Assembly (NCBI RefSeq): GCF_028877475.1
Contig: NZ_CP113527.1
Location: forward strand, 551,501-615,500
DNA length: 64,000 nt
Reading direction: 5' to 3'
DNA from: Lysinibacillus irui
Lineage (GTDB): Bacteria; Bacillota; Bacilli; Bacillales_A; Planococcaceae
This document shows, piece by piece, positions 1 through 8,727 of the stretch. Every line of letters starts with the position of its first letter. Positions within the stretch are counted from its first letter, which is position 1. A program made the translations under genes and the position numbers. The notes beneath the pieces were generated by a model, which ran no database searches, was not told the origin of the DNA, and saw only the letters and a program-made list of their open reading frames with translations.

Positions 1-1
1 T

Positions 2-373
2 AACTGGGGAAATAATGCAGTAGAAGATCACCCTGTAAGAGACGTCGAAAATGACGTTCGTCGTGGTGTAGACGATGTTGAGGATGCATTAACTCCAAAT
101 GATCGCGACGACAATGCATACGATCGTAATAATGTGAATGGAAATGGTGTTGATCGAGGTACTGTCAATGATAATACAACATTGCCAGAAGCAACAACAC
201 CAGGGTCAAACGCCGATATCAACAGCACAAACGGCTTTGATAACACACCAAATGCAAATGGAGTAAACGGTGTTGAACGTAATGACAACATAAACAGCAA
301 CAATAATAATGATGTTGTCGACGATAAAGTCAACGACACTGAAAAGTATCGTGACGGCATGAACAACCGATAA
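2..373 (+). CDS. C-terminal fragment of an Asn/Asp-rich protein (5' end outside window)
   Basis: The reading frame is open from base 2 to a TAA at 371-373 and begins before the window, so only the last 123 residues are visible. The fragment is highly polar and dominated by Asn, Asp, Val, Gly and Arg, with acidic segments such as VENDVRRGVDDVEDAL followed by low-complexity Asn-rich sequence and no hydrophobic stretch. This looks like a disordered tail. I do not recognise the family; a sporulation- or envelope-associated protein is possible but cannot be shown from the tail alone. A strong terminator follows four bases after the stop. Confidence 0.7.
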   Translation, partial: NWGNNAVEDHPVRDVENDVRRGVDDVEDALTPNDRDDNAYDRNNVNGNGVDRGTVNDNTTLPEATTPGSNADINSTNGFDNTPNANGVNGVERNDNINSNNNNDVVDDKVNDTEKYRDGMNNR

Positions 374-376
374 TAT

Positions 377-414
377 AAAAAAGAGTGTTTCCTTAACGGA
401 AAACACTCTTTTTT
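377..414 (+). terminator. Rho-independent terminator
   Basis: An inverted repeat with arms AAAAAAGAGTGTTT(CC) and (GG)AAAACACTCTTTTTT around a five-base loop, ending in a T run, directly after the Asn/Asp-rich gene. Confidence 0.85.
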
Positions 415-446
415 CGTTTACTTTAGGTGAGTAGAGCGGAGTCGGA

Positions 447-1085
447 GTGAATACCCGCGGAAGGAGAGTGAATCCTCGCGGAAGGAGAGTGAATCCCCGC
501 GGAAGGGAAGTGAATACCCGCGGAAGGAGAGTGAATACCCGCGGAAGGAGAGTGAATACCCGCGGAAGAGAAGTGAATACCCGCGGGAGAGAAGTGAATA
601 CCCGCGGGAGAGAAGTGAATCCCCACGGGAGAGAAGTGAATACCCGCGGAAGGAGAGCGAATCCCCACGGAAGAAGGAGGAATACCCGCGGAAGAGAAGT
701 GAATCCCCGCGGAAGGAGAGTGAATACCCGCGGAAGGAGAGCGAATCCCCACGGAAGAAGGAGGAATACCCGCGAAGAGAAGTGAACACCCGCGGAAGAA
801 GAGAAAATCCCCGCGGAAGGAGAGTGAATCCCCGCGGAAGGGGCGAATCCCCGCGGAAGGAGAGTGAATACCCGCGAAGAGAAGTGAACACCCGCTGAAG
901 AAGGGTGAATCCCCGCGGAAGGAGAGTGAATCCCCGCGGAAGGAGAGTGAATACCCTCGGAAGGAGAGTGAATACCCGCGGAAGGAGCGAATACCCGCGG
1001 AAGAAAGGGGAATACCCGCGGAAGGAGAGTGAATACTCGCTGAAGAAGTGAATCCCCGCGGGAGAGGAGTGAATACCCTGAAAGC
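447..1085. repeat. 21-bp tandem repeat array, about 31 degenerate copies
   Basis: The unit is close to GTGAATACCCGCGGAAGGAGA (given here as GTGAATACCCGCGG then AAGGAGA). I counted about 31 consecutive copies by eye. Most are exactly 21 bp, with a few of 18-20 bp near 762-781, 824-841, 862-881 and after 970. Variation is concentrated at ATACCC/ATCCCC and in the AAGGAGA/AAGAGAA/GAGAGAA tail; the CCGCGG core is the best conserved part. The array is far more GC-rich than the flanking DNA. Because 21 is a multiple of three, long spurious reading frames with 7-residue periodicity appear on both strands, but the short units break them, so I treat the array as non-coding. There are no spacers, so it is not CRISPR. 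Confidence 0.95.
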
Positions 1086-1116
1086 AGAAAAAGTTCCCTG
1101 AGCAGAACCCTTAAAA

Positions 1117-2088
1117 TCAATAAAACCTTTCCATATGATCCAATAAATTTTCAGGTAAATGATAAACTCGATTTCTATAGGTACCTGTATAAGGAAACTG
1201 AAATTTCCGAAGTAATCGTGTGGCTGTATCACTAGAATGAATACCGAAAAATGTCCTTAGCTGTTGGTTTGTAATGTTATGACTAACTAATAAACGATAA
1301 TCTAATAAGGCTTCAGCGAAAATTTTTATACTACTATAATGACAATATGAACATTTCCATGTACCACGCTGGAAAGACATCGCATGTTGATAGGAACATT
1401 TTGGACACAAAACCCCGTGTCGAATTCGTGATGGGGCAACTGATGTTTGCATTCTGGGAGCTGTTTGCTTGGAAAGAAGCATCTGAACCAATTGAGTCAA
1501 TTGATCCTCAGTTATTATTTTTTGAGGGTATTTTTTGAAAAGCAACTGAAGATGTTTATGAAGACCTGATACATGAAAAATAGGTAAAGCATTAGATGGG
1601 TTAATAATGATTGCTGAAGGATTTGCTATAACAACGGCACCTTCAATAGGGAGGGGGTAATTTGCAATTAGACTTTTCAAAAATCGAATATGACGCTCAG
1701 TTTGAGTAAGTGCATTCGGAAAGCCTTCAACTGTTCCATCTACCTTTGTACGTGTGCATTGATGTGTGAGTTGATCAAATTCAAGACGGCCATGAATGTT
1801 TTTGATCTCTAAAACGAACATAAATTGAGGGCATATAAAGAGTGTATCCAGCTGATGACCATGCTCAGCAGCATTCATAAAATGTAAATTATTTAATACA
1901 TAAAAGTTATTTGGACATATTAATTCATACCATTCACGATCAACTTTTTGCTCACCAGCAAAACCTGCATCTAACCGTCGATATTGCTCTTGAAAATAAT
2001 GAAATTCAACATCATCCTTTAAAAGACGCCTCATTAAAGCTTCAAGCCATAATAACTTTAAAGGTTTTTCTCTTCTTGCAATAATCAC
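1117..2088 (-). CDS. NERD-domain (nuclease-related) protein with C-terminal zinc ribbon
   Basis: Predicted 323-residue protein. An upstream ATG in the same frame lies inside the neighbouring gene, whereas a GTG at 2088 has AAGGAGG eight bases upstream, so the GTG is preferred. Near residues 40-150 is a NERD-type segment (GFAGEQKVDREW, then QLDTLFICPQFMFVLEIKN), the acidic/EIK pattern of this nuclease-related family. Near residues 228-250 is CPKCSYQH...CSYCHY, a four-Cys zinc ribbon, followed by a short possible DNA-binding tail. NERD proteins are thought to act on DNA, but the substrate of this one is unknown. It lies just downstream of ywpF on the same strand and may share its transcript. 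The 21-bp repeat array starts about 30 bases past its stop. Confidence 0.8.
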   Translation of the reverse strand: MIIARREKPLKLLWLEALMRRLLKDDVEFHYFQEQYRRLDAGFAGEQKVDREWYELICPNNFYVLNNLHFMNAAEHGHQLDTLFICPQFMFVLEIKNIHGRLEFDQLTHQCTRTKVDGTVEGFPNALTQTERHIRFLKSLIANYPLPIEGAVVIANPSAIIINPSNALPIFHVSGLHKHLQLLFKKYPQKIITEDQLTQLVQMLLSKQTAPRMQTSVAPSRIRHGVLCPKCSYQHAMSFQRGTWKCSYCHYSSIKIFAEALLDYRLLVSHNITNQQLRTFFGIHSSDTATRLLRKFQFPYTGTYRNRVYHLPENLLDHMERFY

Positions 2089-2170
2089 AATAGATTCCTC
2101 CTTTTTTAAATTGTATTTTACATAATAACAATCACTTGTCCAATAAAAAACGATGCGAATTTTCGCATCG

Positions 2171-2596
2171 TTAGTCATTTTTTAATTTTGGTCGCTGCTT
2201 CATATCTTTCGTAAAACGTTCAAGTAAATTTTCTAGGGAAACACCTTCAGCAAGGAGCTCTGAAAGCAATTGTTCAGCATATTTAGAGCGTTTAATTTTG
2301 AGAGTACCTTTTAACAGGACAGAAACATGATCACCGATTTCTTGAACAGTATGTACAATTACCTGGAAAGGAGCGGGTTCATTATCTGGGAATGAAATAA
2401 CCGCGCGTACATTGAAGACCGTATTATTCGCTAATAGCTCATCAAAGGTTGAGCGATATTGTTTAGCTAGAAACAATTCAAGTATCCAAGATTGATGGCT
2501 GTTCTCCTGATTAATAATGATGCCATCGACTAAAGGGAATGGTTGCACGCCATCTTTCGTGACAAGGTCAAAGGAAAGCATTTTAAATGTTTTCAT
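2171..2596 (-). CDS. ywpF: YwpF-like family protein
   Basis: Predicted 141-residue cytoplasmic protein. The ATG at 2596 (MKTFKMLSFDL) has GGAGG ten bases upstream and is preferred over an in-frame start 24 codons earlier. The sequence contains the family-like pattern KMLSFDLVTKDGVQPFPLVDGIIINQEN, a central beta-rich segment and a charged C-terminus ending KQRPKLKND. The function of YwpF is not established. In Bacillus subtilis ywpF lies next to ssbB (ywpH), and here too it is divergent from ssbB, which supports the call. No signal peptide or membrane segment is visible. Confidence 0.75.
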   Translation of the reverse strand: MKTFKMLSFDLVTKDGVQPFPLVDGIIINQENSHQSWILELFLAKQYRSTFDELLANNTVFNVRAVISFPDNEPAPFQVIVHTVQEIGDHVSVLLKGTLKIKRSKYAEQLLSELLAEGVSLENLLERFTKDMKQRPKLKND

Positions 2597-2775
2597 TATG
2601 TATATTCCTCCTAAGTCTGTCATTCTTTTAGTATAACACATGAAGTAACGGTTGTTTGTTATGCGCACCTGTTACGTTTTTTTTAAAACTGCGAAATTGT
2701 CGATTTCATGAAATAGCATTTGCCATTACAGTCTAAAGCATTCGGCTAGAAAATTAATAAAAATTACCAAAAATA

Positions 2776-2828
2776 AAAATGCTAATTTACCCAATTTATG
2801 CTTTAAAACTTATGGAAATTAACAATTT
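2776..2828. promoter_or_regulatory. Possible ComK-box-like AT dyads upstream of ssbB
   Basis: Two 13-bp dyads resemble the ComK half-box AAAA-N5-TTTT: AAAATGCTAATTT at 2776-2788 (7 of 8 consensus positions) and AAATTAACAATTT at 2816-2828 (6 of 8). The 27-bp gap is not one of the usual spacings I recall (8, 18 or 31), so this is tentative. B. subtilis ssbB is a late-competence gene under ComK. Confidence 0.3.
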
Positions 2829-2894
2829 CAAATTTTGTCATAACTAGGATCGTTTTGTAAGATAAGAGCAATCAAAAGCAAAGGAGGTGAATAC

Positions 2895-3293
2895 ATGAAT
2901 CAAGTCGGATTGGTTGGAAGGTTTACGAAAGATCCAGTGTTACGTTACTTATCAGGAGATCGAGTACAGACTCACTTTTCACTCGCCATTAATCGCAACT
3001 TTAAAAACAGTCGTGGAGAAGTAGATGCCGACTTTATTTTCTGTACAGCTTGGGGAAGGCTTGCAGAGCATATCGTCAAATATTGCGGTAAAGGCTCATT
3101 AATTGGTGCAAACGGCCGAATTCAAACAAGGTCTTTTGTTAATGAAGAAAGCACTAAGATTTTTATGACAGAGGTAGTGGTAGAAGATGTTCGATTTTAT
3201 CAGCTTAAACAAAGGGATAGTGACGAAACAACTCTTATACCGCCACAACCACCGAATGGACAGGAAAACTTAAAAGACTTTGTATTACCATAG
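2895..3293 (+). CDS. ssbB: Single-stranded DNA-binding protein, competence-type SsbB
   Basis: Predicted 132-residue OB-fold protein that binds single-stranded DNA. It starts MNQVGLVGRFTKDPVLRY, contains the SSB hallmark THFSLAINRNFKN, and has an aromatic FIFCTAWGRLAEHI segment. It is shorter than housekeeping SSB and ends in LKDFVLP rather than the acidic DDDLPF tip of SsbA, which fits the SsbB paralogue used during DNA uptake. The ATG follows AAAGGAGGTGAATAC. Its position beside ywpF and convergent with the ywqA/ywqB pair matches the B. subtilis arrangement. Competence genes comFA and comFC lie in the same window. Confidence 0.9.
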   Translation: MNQVGLVGRFTKDPVLRYLSGDRVQTHFSLAINRNFKNSRGEVDADFIFCTAWGRLAEHIVKYCGKGSLIGANGRIQTRSFVNEESTKIFMTEVVVEDVRFYQLKQRDSDETTLIPPQPPNGQENLKDFVLP

Positions 3294-3504
3294 CAAGTTT
3301 AGCTTTACATACGGGGCAAGAGAAAAAATCATTACCTGAGTCCGCCATTCTCCTTATATCCTTGCACCGTAGCAACAGAAAGGAATGATGTCTACACAAA
3401 TTATTAAAGCGTTGCTGAAGACCGCACAGCAATGGGGTTTCAATACAACTAAATAAGAGTTATGAAGTAAGTAGGGAAAAGAAGTAACAAGATTCACTAA
3501 AAGA

Positions 3505-3536
3505 GCGCCAAGAACAATCAATTTTGCTCTTGGCGC
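3505..3536. terminator. Bidirectional terminator between ssbB and the SNF2 helicase
   Basis: GCGCCAAGAACA and TGCTCTTGGCGC form a stem with one mismatch around a short AT loop. It lies at the convergent ends of ssbB (plus) and the helicase gene (minus). Confidence 0.7.
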
Positions 3537-3542
3537 ATCTAA

Positions 3543-6311
3543 TTAGTATATATCTAGTGTTATTAAATCACGAAGTTCTTGGTCTTCCAATTCTGTTAAC
3601 CACTGGCTTGATTGAATAAGTTCTTCGGATAATGCAGATTTCTGCACAAGCATTTTGTCTATTTTTTCTTCAATTGTGCCGATTGTTACAAATTTATGGA
3701 CTTGCACAAATTGTGTTTGCCCAATGCGATAAGCACGGTCTGTCGCTTGATTTTCGACAGCTGGATTCCACCAACGATCAGCATGTAATACATGGCTAGC
3801 TGCTGTTAAATTTAGTCCGGTACCACCAGCTTTTAAAGAGAGAATAAATATAGGGAAATCTCCTGCCTGAAAAGCCTCCACTAAGCGGTCACGCTGCTGC
3901 TTAGGCATGGCACCGGTTAAAAACGGTGCGTCAACATTGATTAATTCACTTAAGCAATGCTGTAGCAATTGTCCCATTCCGATATATTGTGTAAAGATGA
4001 GACATTGCTCCCCATTGTCCACAATTTCAGCTGCCATTTGTACAATGCGTTCTAGCTTGGTTGAACGTGCAAGCATTGTTTCGGCATCCTCGAAAGGTTC
4101 CTTTAAATATAAGGCAGGATGATTACATAGTTGCTTTAATTTACTAAGCATCTTTAAGACGCGTCCCTTTTTCTGAAAGCCTGTTAACTGCTCTAGCTGA
4201 TCAAGCGTCTCTAAAATATAGCCTTCATAGAGAGAAGCTTGCTCAGCGGTTAATGGGCAATACTCGTTTGTTTCTAGCTTATCTGGTAAGTTCAGCTGTA
4301 AATGTGGATCGCGTTTTGTACGTCGTAATAAGAATGGCTGAATTTTAGCTCGTAGCTTTTGCTTATGAGATTCAGATTCATCTCGTTCAATAGGCAAAAT
4401 AAATTCCTCATTGAAGCGACCAAAGCTACCTAAATAACCCTTATGAATAAAGTCAAATATAGCCCATAGCTCAGATAAACGGTTTTCTACAGGTGTTCCA
4501 GTTAAAGCAATGTGATGGTCTCCGAGTAACTTACGAATGGCTTTTGATTGTAATGTCTGCATATTTTTTATATTTTGAGCTTCATCGAGTACAACCGTTG
4601 CCCAATCAATATTTTGTAAAAACTCAGTATCCTGTGACACCGTACCATAGGTTGATAAAATAACATGTGGCTTTTCTATTGCCACTAATTGTGTAAAATC
4701 TTCATCCTTTGCTCGATTGGTCTGATAATGCGTATGCACATTTAGGGAAGGTGCAAATCGGGCGAGCTCTTTTTGCCAGTTACCAAGCACGGATGTTGGA
4801 CAAATAATAATGGACGGCTTTTTGTAATCATCTGCTTCCTCATAAATATGAAGTAAGTAGGTAATTAATTGGACCGTTTTACCAAGACCCATATCATCTG
4901 CTAGACACGCCCCAAAACCTTGTTGGCGCATAAAGACTAACCATTCAAAGCCTTCTAGTTGATAGGGGCGTAATTCGGTTTGTAAAGAAGATGGAATCGG
5001 TACAGCGGGCAAACCTTTCTTCTCCAAAAGCTGTTCCATATACGCTTTTAATGATTGTTGTATTTCCAAGGCGAAGATAGGATCGTCTCTCATGGCATCA
5101 TCAGCATCTTCCTCTTCAAGAGGTGTAGTCAAGTCCTCTGGCAATTCTCTAAATAACAATTCTCGTACAGTCCAACTTTCATCTTCTGCCTGCTGCATTA
5201 ATGTACGCATTTCTTGCATCCAATGGGCGTCAACTCGGAACCATTCAGTACCAATGCGAATAAATTCACGTTTCTCATCCACTAGCTTTTTAAATTGCTC
5301 AGCAGAAATTGTTTGACCGTTCATAGAGAATTGCCATTTAAATGTTAAAATATCATCTAATCCAGCCACTTTTTTCGTTGAGACATTGCTAGTTGCTACA
5401 CGGACACGTATTTTGGATTGCTTTAGGTCCTTTAACCAGGCAGGTAGGACAACATCGAAACCAAGTGCCTGTAATCTAGCGAGGTCTTCGCGTAAAAATA
5501 ATCGCACTTCTGGATCTTCTAGGGTCACCCGTATAAAAGTATCACTGCTGATATCATCGTTAGAAAGTAAATCTGCTATTTGCTGTTGTTGCTGCTGAAT
5601 TTCAGTTGCAAACATTCGCCATTTTGCAGGAAGTGCATCCTCTATAGGTAAGAATTGCTTACGAATAGCAGGGGTCCAGTAGTTTTTGGTTGTTGCAGTG
5701 CTTAGGACTGTTTCTAATAACCAAACATCGGAATCCTCCTCGGGTTCACTTAAGCGTAAAGAAACGGATATTCCTCCAGTTTGACGCGTCTGATCTAATG
5801 GCCAGCCACCACGCAAGAAAAAGGGTAGTAGCTTTGGTAAATCAGCTATTATTAACCCAACTTGAGCCAGCTTTTGCTGGACGGCTGTTTCTAATAAAGC
5901 TGTATCTATGTCCTCAATAGGAAAGGTTAGTGAAGAAAAATCTTCTGCAATGACAGCGTATGACCAAAGTGATGGCTCATGCCAGTATTCTTGTAAAGCC
6001 AATACCTTCTCTAGCCAAGCTTGACTTTCTTCATTTGCACCTAGCCAACTGATAAAGGGATGCTGGAAGCTTGATGAAAAAATATCAAGTAACTCAGCAG
6101 TAGAAACTTCAATCGTAAAATCAGCTCGATTTGTTAATAAACCATAGATATTTGCTTCATAAGTAAAGAATAGCGAAGAAATTAATGTATCTACGTCGAT
6201 TGTTGAACCATTTGCAGTAAAACCCTGCAACGTAAAATATCCTTCCCGAGCTACATCAATACGGAGCTGTTGTGTTTTGGAAAAAGGGGAAGGAGCATTT
6301 GTTGTCATCAT
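3543..6311 (-). CDS. ywqA: SNF2-family DEAD/DEAH-box helicase (YwqA-like)
   Basis: Predicted 922-residue Swi2/Snf2 ATPase. The N-terminal half is the helicase-associated region of bacterial SNF2 proteins. The ATPase core starts at LRPYQLEGFEWL; Walker A is DDMGLGKT near residue 475, the Walker B/DEAQ box is VVLDEAQNIKN near 575, motif III is LTGTPVENRLSELW near 607, and the C-terminal lobe has LSLKAGGTGLNL followed by ATDRAYRIGQ near 823-860, all intact. Such enzymes use ATP to translocate on duplex DNA and remodel protein-DNA complexes. Its start ATG overlaps the TGA of the upstream SWIM gene as ATGA, so the two are translationally coupled. The same pair (ywqB-ywqA) exists in B. subtilis. 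Confidence 0.9.
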   Translation of the reverse strand: MMTTNAPSPFSKTQQLRIDVAREGYFTLQGFTANGSTIDVDTLISSLFFTYEANIYGLLTNRADFTIEVSTAELLDIFSSSFQHPFISWLGANEESQAWLEKVLALQEYWHEPSLWSYAVIAEDFSSLTFPIEDIDTALLETAVQQKLAQVGLIIADLPKLLPFFLRGGWPLDQTRQTGGISVSLRLSEPEEDSDVWLLETVLSTATTKNYWTPAIRKQFLPIEDALPAKWRMFATEIQQQQQQIADLLSNDDISSDTFIRVTLEDPEVRLFLREDLARLQALGFDVVLPAWLKDLKQSKIRVRVATSNVSTKKVAGLDDILTFKWQFSMNGQTISAEQFKKLVDEKREFIRIGTEWFRVDAHWMQEMRTLMQQAEDESWTVRELLFRELPEDLTTPLEEEDADDAMRDDPIFALEIQQSLKAYMEQLLEKKGLPAVPIPSSLQTELRPYQLEGFEWLVFMRQQGFGACLADDMGLGKTVQLITYLLHIYEEADDYKKPSIIICPTSVLGNWQKELARFAPSLNVHTHYQTNRAKDEDFTQLVAIEKPHVILSTYGTVSQDTEFLQNIDWATVVLDEAQNIKNMQTLQSKAIRKLLGDHHIALTGTPVENRLSELWAIFDFIHKGYLGSFGRFNEEFILPIERDESESHKQKLRAKIQPFLLRRTKRDPHLQLNLPDKLETNEYCPLTAEQASLYEGYILETLDQLEQLTGFQKKGRVLKMLSKLKQLCNHPALYLKEPFEDAETMLARSTKLERIVQMAAEIVDNGEQCLIFTQYIGMGQLLQHCLSELINVDAPFLTGAMPKQQRDRLVEAFQAGDFPIFILSLKAGGTGLNLTAASHVLHADRWWNPAVENQATDRAYRIGQTQFVQVHKFVTIGTIEEKIDKMLVQKSALSEELIQSSQWLTELEDQELRDLITLDIY

Positions 6312-7882
6312 ACTAAGTTTCCTTTCTCAATTTCTTCTTGTAACGCACGTAGTCGTTTATATTCTGCACGAATCGTTTGCATGTATGTTTCAAAATAAGC
6401 CGTTTTGCCAGCTCGTTTTGCAGCACTCCGCATACTTTTCCAAATACGCACAGCCTGCTTATAATTCATACGAGATTTCTGTGCAATTTCGGCCATTGCA
6501 TAGACATGATATAAAGGTAAAACAGTAGCAGGTTCAATTTGTAATACATCCTTTAATCCACACATTTCTAAGTAAGATAAGGACGAAGGGTTTAATTGAT
6601 GGAGAGCAGCCCACTCGCGGTAACGACCTTTTTTTATTAGAAAGTTTGAGAACGGCTGAAGCCCATATACACCAAAGGCACTGTATAGCGTTGCTTCTTC
6701 TTCGTCAGTCAGCTGAATATCATCGAACAAAAGTTGAAACTGCCTTACGTATTGTGCTCGCTGAACAACAGGTACGACATCCTGTAGAAACGTTCCTGTC
6801 AATGGGAGCATTGATCGCAAAATGACTGCTAATGAATTAGATTCGCCCGCACGTTGAGCAAAAGTAGCCAGTTCAAATAAATCCTGCATTTGCGGTAAAG
6901 AAATTTGTGCCAAACTTTCGAGTAGTAACTCCTCTTTTTGTAAAAGCACATAAAATAATAGCCTTAATGATTGCAAAGAGATTTCAGCAGACGGGTTTTC
7001 AAGATTATTTAAATAATCTAATTCCTGTTCACGTCGAGGCTTCTCATAAAAAAGCACTGCCCAAAGCAGCATGTATAGACGAAGTCGATTGGCGAACAGC
7101 CCTTGTCGTTCTAATAAAAATTCTCTTATGAGCAATTGAATGCCATCATAAAATGGGTCCGTCGCAAAAAGTCGAGATCGATTCGTGAGCTCTGTGAGGA
7201 TGCTCTCAAATGATTGGGTACTTTGCTCGATAAAGTACTTCATATAAGGTGTATCTAACGAATGTCCAGGTGTTTCATTTAAATGTCGCCATATTGTATT
7301 AAAAATGGCCAACTCCATAAAGAGCTTATAAAGGGGTTGCCATTCACGCTCAAAGGGCATATGTCGACGAAGACGCTCTAATGCATCTGTTCTAACCGCA
7401 GAGAGACCGTAGCCTTCTAATACTCTGCCAGGTGGTAATAAGCGCTTCATTACCTCATCGACCATGGTTGCCCAGCTTTGAGGGCTACGTTCATCAGCTA
7501 AAGATTTTAACTGAACAGATTTTTGAGCGCGCCAAGCACCCGACCAATTTTGAACGGAATCAAAATATTGGTAGAGAGCGAGTAGTGCACCAACCTGATG
7601 TCGGCACCATTTTGTTTGTGGACAGCTACAATATAGCTCTTCTTTGGAAAAATCAATTTCAACATAAGCGGGTCTGACATCCTGAACACTTGCATATAAT
7701 ATAGAACTTGCTCCATTAAAACGTTCAAAAACAATGGATTTATTTCTTACAGAAAAGACAGCACGACGCACTAGTTCTTCATCTTCCGTAGAGGAAGGAT
7801 GTAACGCTTGTTCAGCTTCTTTTAATTTAGTCAGTACAAATGCTTGATGTTCCTTAGCTAATTGCGAGATAGACAATGCCAT
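6308..7882 (-). CDS. ywqB: SWIM zinc-finger domain protein (YwqB-like)
   Basis: Predicted 524-residue protein. The start chosen is the ATG at 7882 (MALSISQLAKEHQ), preceded by AAAGGAGTGAGGTT; the longest frame begins 26 codons earlier without a ribosome site. A SWIM motif of the form CxC-x6-CxH is visible near residues 83-95 (CSCPQTKWCRH), followed by a long helical region typical of bacterial SWIM proteins partnered with SNF2 helicases. Its TGA overlaps the helicase ATG, so the two products are likely made together and may act as a complex on DNA. The precise biochemical role is not established. Confidence 0.88.
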   Translation of the reverse strand: MALSISQLAKEHQAFVLTKLKEAEQALHPSSTEDEELVRRAVFSVRNKSIVFERFNGASSILYASVQDVRPAYVEIDFSKEELYCSCPQTKWCRHQVGALLALYQYFDSVQNWSGAWRAQKSVQLKSLADERSPQSWATMVDEVMKRLLPPGRVLEGYGLSAVRTDALERLRRHMPFEREWQPLYKLFMELAIFNTIWRHLNETPGHSLDTPYMKYFIEQSTQSFESILTELTNRSRLFATDPFYDGIQLLIREFLLERQGLFANRLRLYMLLWAVLFYEKPRREQELDYLNNLENPSAEISLQSLRLLFYVLLQKEELLLESLAQISLPQMQDLFELATFAQRAGESNSLAVILRSMLPLTGTFLQDVVPVVQRAQYVRQFQLLFDDIQLTDEEEATLYSAFGVYGLQPFSNFLIKKGRYREWAALHQLNPSSLSYLEMCGLKDVLQIEPATVLPLYHVYAMAEIAQKSRMNYKQAVRIWKSMRSAAKRAGKTAYFETYMQTIRAEYKRLRALQEEIEKGNLV

Positions 7883-8025
7883 AACCTCACTCCTTTCATC
7901 ATGTATGGCTATGTTTAACATTGTGAGTTGTAAAAAAGGAAAAAAAGACTGTCCTTCCATTATACGATTAAAATGCAGTAATGATAAGCTGAATGATCAG
8001 AAAGAAAAAAAGGAAAGAAAGATAG

Positions 8026-8054
8026 TTAACAAGGCTTTTGATTTGTGTTAAAAT
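8026..8054 (+). promoter_or_regulatory. Sigma-A-type promoter for the IDEAL-domain gene
   Basis: TTAACA (8026-8031) and TAAAAT (8049-8054) are separated by exactly 17 bp and sit about 34 bases before the ATG of the next gene, in the gap divergent from the SWIM gene. Confidence 0.5.
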
Positions 8055-8087
8055 CTGAATAATCAGATAACTAGGGAGGGATGAAGG

Positions 8088-8564
8088 ATGATGCAAGTTC
8101 AATACATGAAGCCGTTTTATACAAAAATTACTGGAGACAAATTACGTCTCGTATTTGCTTATCAATATTTCTCTATTTTAAAAGAGAATGAGATTTTCCA
8201 TTTCATTCCCATAGAAGGTAAAGAGATGATTATCAACATGAAGACACAGCAAATTGAAAATTTATCTGAGGTATTTGTGTTCCAAAAAGGGAATCGTTTT
8301 ATCCGATTACCACTTTATCAACTACTGCTCATTACCAATGTTCATGAACATCTAGCACCAATACTTGAAAGCGCTACGCCGAAGCAACAGATCCCAATGG
8401 TGTCTACAGTAACGGTTGGCGAGATTGATCAGCTTATCGCAGAGCTAGAGGAGAAAAATTACGATCATTTAATCGATCAAGCATTATTAGAAAACGATAA
8501 AGCACTCTTTTTCGAACTTCTACAGCAAAAGAACCATCAACTTGGAGGGTTCAAAATTGAATAG
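8088..8564 (+). CDS. IDEAL-domain-containing protein
   Basis: Predicted 158-residue cytoplasmic protein. The ATG at 8088 lies eight bases after GGGAGG; an adjacent ATG at 8091 is also usable. The last 45 residues (EIDQLIAELEEKNYDHLIDQALLENDKALF in part) carry the short helical IDEAL motif, here IDQALLENDKALFFELL, found in small Firmicutes proteins such as YpiB. The N-terminal 100 residues are mixed alpha/beta with no recognised family. Function unknown. It is a single-gene unit with its own promoter and terminator. Confidence 0.75.
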   Translation: MMQVQYMKPFYTKITGDKLRLVFAYQYFSILKENEIFHFIPIEGKEMIINMKTQQIENLSEVFVFQKGNRFIRLPLYQLLLITNVHEHLAPILESATPKQQIPMVSTVTVGEIDQLIAELEEKNYDHLIDQALLENDKALFFELLQQKNHQLGGFKIE

Positions 8565-8578
8565 ATGGAACCGCCAGT

Positions 8579-8616
8579 AAGCACCTACTTTTCATAAATG
8601 AGAAGCAGGTGCTTTT
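8579..8616 (+). terminator. Rho-independent terminator
   Basis: AGCACCTACTTTTC and GAGAAGCAGGTGCT pair with two wobble or mismatched positions around ATAAAT, followed by TTTTA, just after the IDEAL-domain gene. Confidence 0.85.
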
Positions 8617-8727
8617 ATTTCTCATTATATAATTGCGCTCTGACTAGCGGAGTGTTGAATCTATGGATGTACAACTATAAATTGTAAAAAATAATTAAAA
8701 TATTAGAAACAATTACCAAATAATTGA

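Noticed and set aside
447..1085. Possible CRISPR array or a long repetitive protein gene in the 21-bp repeat region
   Set aside because: The units are contiguous without spacers, so it is not CRISPR. The open frames on both strands come from the 21-bp period, are broken by shorter units, and the frames have no separate promoter or ribosome site of their own.
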